Assembly (NCBI GenBank): GCA_021160785.1
Contig: JAGHBX010000157.1
Span: 1 to 22,099, forward strand
From: Planctomycetota bacterium
GTDB taxonomy: Bacteria; Planctomycetota; Phycisphaerae; Sedimentisphaerales; Anaerohalosphaeraceae
DNA length: 22,099 bases
Reading direction: 5' to 3'
In this document: piece after piece, positions 16,147-22,099 of the stretch
How positions within the stretch are numbered: the stretch's first letter is position 1
How the letters are laid out: each line of letters begins with the position of its first letter
Translations under genes and position numbers: made by a program
The notes under the pieces: model-generated
The model's database searches: none
Told to the model about the DNA's origin: nothing
The model's input: only the letters and a program-made list of their open reading frames with translations

Positions 16147-18954
16147 ATGAACACTGCTATATATAGAACAGCTTACATATTAGCATTGATATTTGTGTCA
16201 AATCTTGCCATCGTTGCTTTAGCCAACACTTTCGGGCAGGTTCGCGCCCCTGAAAACCTTGCCCTAAAGGCGACGTGCAGTTCGGATTCTTATCACCCTG
16301 CACATCCGCCGTCAAAAGCGAACGATGGAATAGCGAGACTTAATTACAGTTGGGCGGATTACGCGACGGTGTGGCTTGCCGCAGAGTACCCAAAGATGCC
16401 TGTCGACCTGGTGCTTGAGTGGGGCGAGCGGATCGAAGTCGGAGAGATCGTGTATTACGCGCCGACATCTCATGACCCGGGGCGCTGCTGGAAAGATTAT
16501 CAGGTGTTTGTCGATGATGTCGCCGAACCTGTTGCTTCGGGACAGTTTGTTATGCGGCACGGAGGCCATCGCATTGTGCTTGAAAAGCCCGTTAAATGCG
16601 GCAAAGTTCGAATGCGTTTTACAAGTCATTACGGGGCCATGCATCCGGGAGCGGCGGAGATCAAGGTTTTTTCCAGGTCGCTTACGAATGATGAATTTAC
16701 CAGGCTTAAGGAAGGAATTTATTACGATATTCGCCGGAGCGAGGAATCAAAGAAACTTAAAGAAACCGTACTCACCGGCAAGCTCGGGTTTGACAGGTTT
16801 ATTACTGTCGAACGAAAAAATATCTGGCCGTCGCATGTCTATACTTATCACCAGGAAGATCACGGCCCCGGTGGCGGGATTTACGCAGGCCGGATCAAGG
16901 ACGGTGAGGTAGAACTTACAAAGATACTGGATTCTTCCAAAGGCATGGTTCTCGATCATCCTTCCAACAATGTCAACCCGTGCTGGCTGCCGGATGGCGG
17001 AGTCGTTTTTCTCTCGGATCGCAAACCGGCTTTTGCTTATTGCTGGGTGACGACATCGCCCATTCTTTACCGCTGCGAGATCGAAGGTTCAAATGTTGTT
17101 CGGCTTTCGGCCAATTACCTCAACGATTTTACGCCTTCTGTGATGATGGATGGCCGCATAATATACAGCCGCTGGGAGTATGTTGACCGCCCGGCGATCC
17201 CTATGCAGAGCCTTTGGACCATGAACCAGGACGGAACGGGTCTTGCCGGTTTATTCGGTAACCGTGTTCTTACACCCGCAACATTTATGGAGGCCCGCCA
17301 GATCCCCGGTTCCAATAAGGTTCTGTGCATCATGACCGCCCACAACGGTCCCTGTCGCGGAGCGGTCGGCGTGATCGATCCTTCGCTGGGAAGCAACTCG
17401 CAGGAAGCGATCAATAACATTACCCCGGAGGTACCGGTCGATCCGATCAATGTCGGAAACGGCAACACCATCAGGGGGCCGTATGCTACGCCGGTTCCGA
17501 TCGATGACAAATACTATCTTGTAACTCGTTCCGAGTCTGTGCTTATTCGTGACTATGCCCTAACAGCGGAGGTTACGCTGCTAAAAGGCGTCCAGCGCCA
17601 GTTTGGCTATGATAACCCGGCGCCGCGAAGAGAGCTTGGGTTTTACGATACTCAGCCTTTAAAGCAGCGGTCTGTTCCGGCGATGCGGGCGCAGGTACTC
17701 GATGAAAATGCCGGCGATTGGGCAAGCATTGTCCTTCGCGATGTTTATAACGGGCTTGAGCCTGATGTTAAGCGTGGACAGATCAAGAAGATCGCCGTTG
17801 TTCAGGAGATGGAAAAGAGCAAGCGGGCAGAGCTTGAGAGGATGGCTTTCGGGTTCCAGTTTCCTGTCGTTTCCTGCGGCGCGACGTATGCTCCGAAACG
17901 CGTGTGGGGGTTTGCGAAAGTCGAAGAAGACGGAAGCGCTCATTTCAAGGTACCGTCTGGGAAACCAATTTACTTTATGGCTCTGGACGAGCATGGGAGG
18001 GCACTACAGCGGATGCGGACGTTTACTCACCTGATGCCCGGTGAGAAACAAAGTTGTGTCGGTTGTCACGACGATCGTAACAGCGCGGTATCCGGTAACA
18101 AGAGAAGGCCCGTAGCGGCATTGCGTGAGCCTGAGGAACTGGAAAGGCCGGACTGGGGGGTTAGCGGTTTCAGCTATGCGCATATCGTTCAGCCGGTACT
18201 CAATAAGCATTGCGTAGGCTGTCATCGGCCCGGCAACATGAAGGCGTCGCTGGATCTTACCGGCGATAAGACGGATTTTTTCAACGTATCTTACGAACAT
18301 CTCGCCAGGGAATGCTATCCGGGTAACAGCAGGTATACAAAGTGGATCCCGACATACAACGGAATGGAAGCCAATATACTTGAGGTGACGCCTTTGCACT
18401 GGGGTTCGCCGGCGAGTCTTCTGGCGAATGTTGTTCTTTCAGGGCATCCGGACAGCGAAGGTAAGAGACGTGTTCAACTGAGTAAACTTGAGATGCGAAG
18501 GGTATTTATGTGGATCGACCTGGATGTGCCTTATCATGGCGATTCGGTCGCTCGCAATAACGAGATCAAGGGCTGCCGCCAGTTCCTGCCTCCCGAACTT
18601 GACGCGACAGTCGCCGATGTCGCCAACCGGCGATGCTACGGATGTCATAAAAATGATCAGGGGCGAAATAACGGACATATCTGGAAAGATGGACGAATTC
18701 ATAGAAAGGTATGGGTGCGTGTCAGTAACATTGAACATAATAATTTTCTTTTCGCTCCGCTGGCAAAATCAGCCGGCGGCGGAGGCGCATGCGGTGGAAA
18801 CGTGTTCAAGAGCAAAGACGATCCGGATTACCAGGCAATTGTCAAGGCGTTTGAACCGACACTGCGGTACTATGAAAATACACCTCGTATTGACATGGAA
18901 CCATGGCCGATGAATATCGAGGGAGCATCGAAAGTCTCTTATATCCAGAAGTGA
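16147..18954 (+). CDS. HzsA-related secreted multihaem protein with N-terminal discoidin domain
   Basis: 935 aa from the ATG at 16147; a TTG five codons earlier (16132) is possible but less likely. A Sec signal ends near A-L-A, residue 27. Residues about 35-180 are discoidin-like (N-L-A-L-K-A-T-C-S-S-D-S-Y at the start, A-A-E-I-K-V-F near the end). Residues about 210-600 resemble the propeller-type middle part of the hydrazine synthase alpha-subunit family (N-P-C-W-L-P-D-G-G-V-V-F-L-S-D-R, I-I-Y-S-R-W-E-Y-V-D-R, G-T-I-R-G-P-Y-A-T-P-V-like segments). Three covalent haem c sites follow: C-V-G-C-H at 637-641, C-V-G-C-H at 689-693 and C-Y-G-C-H at 830-834. Anammox HzsA carries two haems and works with HzsB and HzsC, neither of which is seen here, so this is an HzsA-related protein of unknown reaction, not evidence of anammox. 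Possible role: periplasmic redox enzyme or electron carrier tied to the neighbouring sugar oxidation. The promoter and ribosome binding site are weak. Confidence 0.82.
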   Translation: MNTAIYRTAYILALIFVSNLAIVALANTFGQVRAPENLALKATCSSDSYHPAHPPSKANDGIARLNYSWADYATVWLAAEYPKMPVDLVLEWGERIEVGEIVYYAPTSHDPGRCWKDYQVFVDDVAEPVASGQFVMRHGGHRIVLEKPVKCGKVRMRFTSHYGAMHPGAAEIKVFSRSLTNDEFTRLKEGIYYDIRRSEESKKLKETVLTGKLGFDRFITVERKNIWPSHVYTYHQEDHGPGGGIYAGRIKDGEVELTKILDSSKGMVLDHPSNNVNPCWLPDGGVVFLSDRKPAFAYCWVTTSPILYRCEIEGSNVVRLSANYLNDFTPSVMMDGRIIYSRWEYVDRPAIPMQSLWTMNQDGTGLAGLFGNRVLTPATFMEARQIPGSNKVLCIMTAHNGPCRGAVGVIDPSLGSNSQEAINNITPEVPVDPINVGNGNTIRGPYATPVPIDDKYYLVTRSESVLIRDYALTAEVTLLKGVQRQFGYDNPAPRRELGFYDTQPLKQRSVPAMRAQVLDENAGDWASIVLRDVYNGLEPDVKRGQIKKIAVVQEMEKSKRAELERMAFGFQFPVVSCGATYAPKRVWGFAKVEEDGSAHFKVPSGKPIYFMALDEHGRALQRMRTFTHLMPGEKQSCVGCHDDRNSAVSGNKRRPVAALREPEELERPDWGVSGFSYAHIVQPVLNKHCVGCHRPGNMKASLDLTGDKTDFFNVSYEHLARECYPGNSRYTKWIPTYNGMEANILEVTPLHWGSPASLLANVVLSGHPDSEGKRRVQLSKLEMRRVFMWIDLDVPYHGDSVARNNEIKGCRQFLPPELDATVADVANRRCYGCHKNDQGRNNGHIWKDGRIHRKVWVRVSNIEHNNFLFAPLAKSAGGGGACGGNVFKSKDDPDYQAIVKAFEPTLRYYENTPRIDMEPWPMNIEGASKVSYIQK

Positions 18955-18959
18955 AATCG

Positions 18960-18978
18960 AGGCTTTACTGTAAGGCCT
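18960..18978 (+). terminator. Weak hairpin after the HzsA-related gene
   Basis: AGGCTTTA (18960-18967) pairs with TAAGGCCT (18971-18978) across a 3-nt loop, 8 bp with one G-T pair. It lies 6 nt after the TGA stop. No T-run follows, so it may only slow transcription or protect the 3' end. Confidence 0.3.
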
Positions 18979-19006
18979 TGCGTTGTAATGAGTTATATGG
19001 TATACT
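18978..19006 (+). promoter_or_regulatory. Candidate sigma-70 promoter for the dockerin-CotH gene
   Basis: TTGCGT (18978-18983), 17-nt spacer, TATACT (19001-19006). The -10 matches 5 of 6 consensus bases, the -35 matches 3 of 6. The predicted start of transcription, about 19013, is only some 8 nt before ATG 19021, and no Shine-Dalgarno sequence is visible, so the transcript would be almost leaderless. Confidence 0.4.
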
Positions 19007-19020
19007 AATTGGTTCTCATA

Positions 19021-22000
19021 ATGAAATCTACTTTAGTTCAATTATTGATATCGATTCTGTTGACAGCTATTGCCGGCAGTGCCCTTGGGGCATATTGTCC
19101 GTGGGGGGATCTAAACGGTGACTGTATAGTTGATCTCGGGGATCTGAAAACTTTTGCCGAGCAGTGGCTTGATGGTCCCGGCGATTCGGCTGACTTTGTT
19201 GGCAACAACGGTGTGGGCATGGAAGACCTTTCGGTTCTGGGGCGAAAGTGGCAAACTGTCGGTGCGCCCTTTGAGATAAGCGAATTTTTAGCAAGTAACG
19301 ATACCTATCTCGATGGCGATGGCGAATCTTCCGACTGGATCGAACTGTATAATCCCAGCAATCAAACAGTTGATCTTACCGGCTGGTATCTGACAGATGA
19401 AGCCAGTGAGCCGGACAAGTGGCGTTTCCCCAATGGTTTGACGATTGGGTCAGGTCAATATCTACTGGTTTTCGCTTCTGGCAAAAATGAAATTGATAAT
19501 CCAGGCAACTATCCGTATCAGGACGGGGCCGGCTACTACCACACAAATTTCAGCCTGAATAAGAACGGAAGTGACAGTGATCGCTATCTCGCACTCGTCT
19601 TTACGGATGGCGAGTCGGTGGTTCAGCAGTTTGCTCCATATCCCGATCAGTTCACAGATATTTCATTCGGTAATTATCCCACAAGTTTGCAACTGGTCGC
19701 AACAGGAGCTAATGTATCTTATCTTGTTCCATCAGCTTCGGACAGTTCAGACGAAAATAGCTGGATCCAGGAGTCTTTTGACGACAGTCTCTGGTCACCT
19801 GCGACTACTGCACTGGGTTTCGCTTTTGCTTCATCCGGCCCACATGCGATTTTAACTGAAGATGCGATTAAAAAAGTTCTCGTGCCGACAGACGGCAATC
19901 TGGGCACTTCATGGACGGGTGGCAACGAACCGTTTAGTGACGGTGGCTGGACAGATTACATTGATATACCCGGCAAGACAGGTGGGGTGGGATACGACAC
20001 TAATCCTACATATGATGATTTTATAAGCTATGATGTTGAAAACTGGATGGGCGGGTATAAGACTTCGTGCTATATAAGAATACCTTTTACAGCGTCCAAT
20101 CCTTTGACATATACAAGTCTTAAACTGATGATGCGTTATGAAGATGGATTTGTAGCCTACATAAACGGCGCAGAGGTCGAATATGAAAATGCGCCCGGAA
20201 GAGATGGCGACCCCGGAACACTGGCATGGGATTCAATAGCGACCATATTGAATCCTGACGGCGATGCGGTTGATTTTGAGGAATTCGACATTTCTTCGCA
20301 TACAAGCGCGTTAAACGACGGCGATAACATACTGGCCATACACGGCCTTAACGTTACGGGCAGTTCGGACCTTCTTTTTTCCCCCGAGCTTATCGCCGAA
20401 GGCATATCTGTTGCCACTGAAATTCAAACCGAAATGAGGGACATCAACTCTTCGTTGTGGACGCGTATTGATTTTTCGATTGACGAAGATGACCCCGGGG
20501 CAATATATGATACGCTGACGCTTCGTATGATCTATGAAGATGGTTTCATTGCGTATATCAACGGTACAGAAGTGGTTAGCAGCAATGCTCCGGCGGTACC
20601 TGCATGGAATTTACAGGCATCTTCGGACGGACCCTACAATCTTGCGTTTACGGAATTTAATATCTCAACGTATATCGACTTGCTTCATTCGGGCAATAAT
20701 GTACTTGCGATCCATGGATTGAACGATACTGTAAGCGACGATGAATTTTACCTGCTGCCGGAATTGTTTATCGCAGCGGAAGGTTTGGGGGGGTACTATC
20801 TGACATCGCCTACTCCGGAGACGGCGAATACTAACGCTTTGTATGTTGTCGGTGACACAAAATTCAGTTTTGACCGGGGTTTTTACGATGGGCCGATGGA
20901 TGTGGCGATCACAACGGCTACAGCCGATGCTGAGATTCGTTATACTACAGACGGCACGGAACCTACCGAGACTTACGGAACGATTTACGCAGGCCCGATC
21001 AATATAACCGGATCGACATGCCTGCGTGCAATGGCGTGGAAGAACGGCTATGTCAGCACAAATGTCGACACGCACACATACATTTATCCGCTTGATGTAC
21101 TGACCCAGTCCAATAACCAGCCAGGCTACCCTGATTATTGGACAGAAACGGCTCACTGCGACGGTTGTGAAGACTGTTCAGTGCCAAGCACTTGTGACGA
21201 GGCCGACGGTTGTGATACTTATACCGCTGATTACGAGATGGACCCTGAGGTTCTCAGTGACGGCTCCTGGGCCGACATCGATGGCCAGCAGTACGATATG
21301 ATAGATGCTTTACTGTCGATACCGACGATGTCTATCGTTACCGACAGGGACAACTTCTTTGACCCGGATCATGGCACCTATGTCAATTCCGCCGCCCAAC
21401 ATGGTAATATGAATGATGGAAATGGTGATTGGGAGAGAGAGTGCTCTGTTGAGTATATAGACCCTGACAGTTCAAAAGGCTTCCAGATCGATTGCGCTGT
21501 CCGGTCGCATGGCGGTCAAGGGCGGATTCCCAAACACCGTAAACATTCGATGCGTTTGATATTCAAAGAGCCTTACGGTGCGAGTAAACTGAATTTCGAC
21601 CTTTTCGGGAACGGGTCAACCAAGAAATTCGATACAATTGTGTTCCGTGGAGGCCTTAATGATTCATGGCATTATGAAACAACTCAGACACTATTTACTA
21701 TTGATGCCTGGACAAACCAGGCAAGCCGTGAGATGGGTTCGCCTGCTCCGCATGGTGCTTTCGTGCATCTTTACATAAACGGTATGTACTGGGGACTGTA
21801 CAACCCGGTCGAACGTCCGGATGCCTCGTTTGCGGCGACTTACTTTGGCGGTGACAAAGACAACTGGGACGTACTAAACTCCGGGCATCCTACCAATGAA
21901 GGCAATAAAATTTCATGGGATGCCGCGCAGGATATAGCAGATGCCATGGTTGCCGGCAGTATCTCCCTTCAAGCGGGCTATGACCAACTGATACAGCGTG

Positions 22001-22099
22001 TTGATCCCGTCAGTCTTGCCAATTATATGCTGGTCAACTTTTATATTGGAAACGGTGACTGGAACGGTAATAACTGGTATGCCGGCTGCTACCGAGAGC
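19021..22099 (+). CDS. Secreted dockerin / lamin-tail / chitobiase-C / CotH-kinase protein (3' end outside window)
   Basis: The frame is open from ATG 19021 to the right edge (1026 codons, no stop). Sec signal MKSTLVQLLISILLTAIAGS. Dockerin-like pair at 30-79 (D-L-N-G-D-C-I-V-D-L-G-D-L, then a second half ending G-R-K-W). Lamin-tail domain at about 84-180 (E-F-L-A-S-N-D, D-W-I-E-L-Y-N-P, L-T-G-W-Y-L-T-D). Two related galactose-binding-like repeats at about 221-463 and 464-593, sharing Y-E-D-G-F-x-A-Y-I-N-G and N-x-L-A-I-H-G-L-N. A chitobiase C-terminal-like domain at about 617-690 (I-R-Y-T-T-D-G-T-E-P-T). A Cys-rich stretch at 713-731. A CotH domain from about 764 to the edge (S-I-P-T-M-S-I-V-T-D, R-S-H-G-G-Q-G, N-G-D-W-N-G-N-N-W-Y near 1011-1020). 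CotH proteins include spore-coat protein kinases; the secreted planctomycete forms are uncharacterised. It has an apparent promoter of its own. Confidence 0.85.
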   Translation, partial: MKSTLVQLLISILLTAIAGSALGAYCPWGDLNGDCIVDLGDLKTFAEQWLDGPGDSADFVGNNGVGMEDLSVLGRKWQTVGAPFEISEFLASNDTYLDGDGESSDWIELYNPSNQTVDLTGWYLTDEASEPDKWRFPNGLTIGSGQYLLVFASGKNEIDNPGNYPYQDGAGYYHTNFSLNKNGSDSDRYLALVFTDGESVVQQFAPYPDQFTDISFGNYPTSLQLVATGANVSYLVPSASDSSDENSWIQESFDDSLWSPATTALGFAFASSGPHAILTEDAIKKVLVPTDGNLGTSWTGGNEPFSDGGWTDYIDIPGKTGGVGYDTNPTYDDFISYDVENWMGGYKTSCYIRIPFTASNPLTYTSLKLMMRYEDGFVAYINGAEVEYENAPGRDGDPGTLAWDSIATILNPDGDAVDFEEFDISSHTSALNDGDNILAIHGLNVTGSSDLLFSPELIAEGISVATEIQTEMRDINSSLWTRIDFSIDEDDPGAIYDTLTLRMIYEDGFIAYINGTEVVSSNAPAVPAWNLQASSDGPYNLAFTEFNISTYIDLLHSGNNVLAIHGLNDTVSDDEFYLLPELFIAAEGLGGYYLTSPTPETANTNALYVVGDTKFSFDRGFYDGPMDVAITTATADAEIRYTTDGTEPTETYGTIYAGPINITGSTCLRAMAWKNGYVSTNVDTHTYIYPLDVLTQSNNQPGYPDYWTETAHCDGCEDCSVPSTCDEADGCDTYTADYEMDPEVLSDGSWADIDGQQYDMIDALLSIPTMSIVTDRDNFFDPDHGTYVNSAAQHGNMNDGNGDWERECSVEYIDPDSSKGFQIDCAVRSHGGQGRIPKHRKHSMRLIFKEPYGASKLNFDLFGNGSTKKFDTIVFRGGLNDSWHYETTQTLFTIDAWTNQASREMGSPAPHGAFVHLYINGMYWGLYNPVERPDASFAATYFGGDKDNWDVLNSGHPTNEGNKISWDAAQDIADAMVAGSISLQAGYDQLIQRVDPVSLANYMLVNFYIGNGDWNGNNWYAGCYRE
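21157..21213 (+). other. Cys-rich insertion before the CotH domain
   Basis: Codons 713-731 contain five cysteines (C713, C716, C719, C725, C731) between the chitobiase-like domain and the A-D-Y-E-M-D-P-E-V segment that leads into CotH. The C-x2-C-x2-C-x5-C-x5-C spacing could form disulfides or hold a metal. It is not part of any domain I recognise. Confidence 0.5.

Noticed and set aside
16147..18954. Evidence for anammox metabolism from the HzsA-like protein
   Set aside because: No HzsB, HzsC or other anammox genes are present, the haem count differs, and HzsA-related proteins are found in non-anammox planctomycetes.
1..22099. CRISPR array, tRNA, rRNA or riboswitch
   Set aside because: No regularly spaced short repeats, cloverleaf sequences or conserved riboswitch cores were seen; the repeats present are coding domain repeats.

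Overview
The window looks like a piece of a Planctomycetota chromosome, most likely a Phycisphaerae / Sedimentisphaerales-type heterotroph. This rests on family content, not on a marker gene. The clues are secreted proteins with type I dockerins, the repeated FN3-like module ending in Y-W-R-I-D-E-V, DUF1080, ThuA and Tat-exported Gfo/Idh/MocA proteins, a hydrazine-synthase-alpha-like (HzsA-related) c-type cytochrome, and a lamin-tail/CotH protein. Nearly every protein carries a Sec or Tat signal, so the locus acts outside the cytoplasm, probably on polysaccharides or glycosides.

Layout. (1) 1-796, minus strand: N-terminal part of an IS110-family (DEDD, bridge-RNA type) transposase running off the left edge. 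It has an in-frame TGA at codon 16 and a serine where the last catalytic Asp is expected, so it is called a pseudogene. (2) 767-1153, plus strand: a short prepilin-like ORF with a perfect type IV / type II secretion N-terminus but an abnormal, short C-terminus. It starts inside the transposase reading frame. (3) 1269-10048, plus strand: five tightly spaced genes (gaps about 20-70 nt), probably one operon: Tat-exported GH63/MGH1-like glycosidase, DUF1080-helical repeat-discoidin protein, secreted ThuA protein, Tat-exported Gfo/Idh/MocA oxidoreductase, HEAT-repeat protein. (4) 10162-16059: a 1965-residue secreted mosaic protein with dockerin, FN3-like repeats, three malectin-like domains and a central region that may be a TIM-barrel glycosidase. 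(5) 16147-18954: an HzsA-related protein with discoidin and propeller-like regions and three CxxCH haem sites. (6) 19021-22099: a dockerin / lamin-tail / chitobiase-C / CotH protein open at the right edge.

How the genes may work together (inference). Gfo/Idh/MocA dehydrogenases, DUF1080 hydrolases and ThuA proteins are the families linked to 3-keto-glycoside chemistry: oxidation of a sugar at C3, then hydrolysis or elimination of the glycosidic bond. Here all three are adjacent and exported, next to an (alpha/alpha)6 glycosidase, a giant carbohydrate-binding protein and a multihaem cytochrome-like protein. A periplasmic keto-glycoside degradation system whose oxidation step might feed a c-type cytochrome is the most interesting reading of the window. 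Substrate and electron route cannot be read from sequence. No tRNA, rRNA, CRISPR array or riboswitch was recognised. No stretch above 300 nt lacks a gene; the longest gaps are 1154-1268 and 10049-10161.
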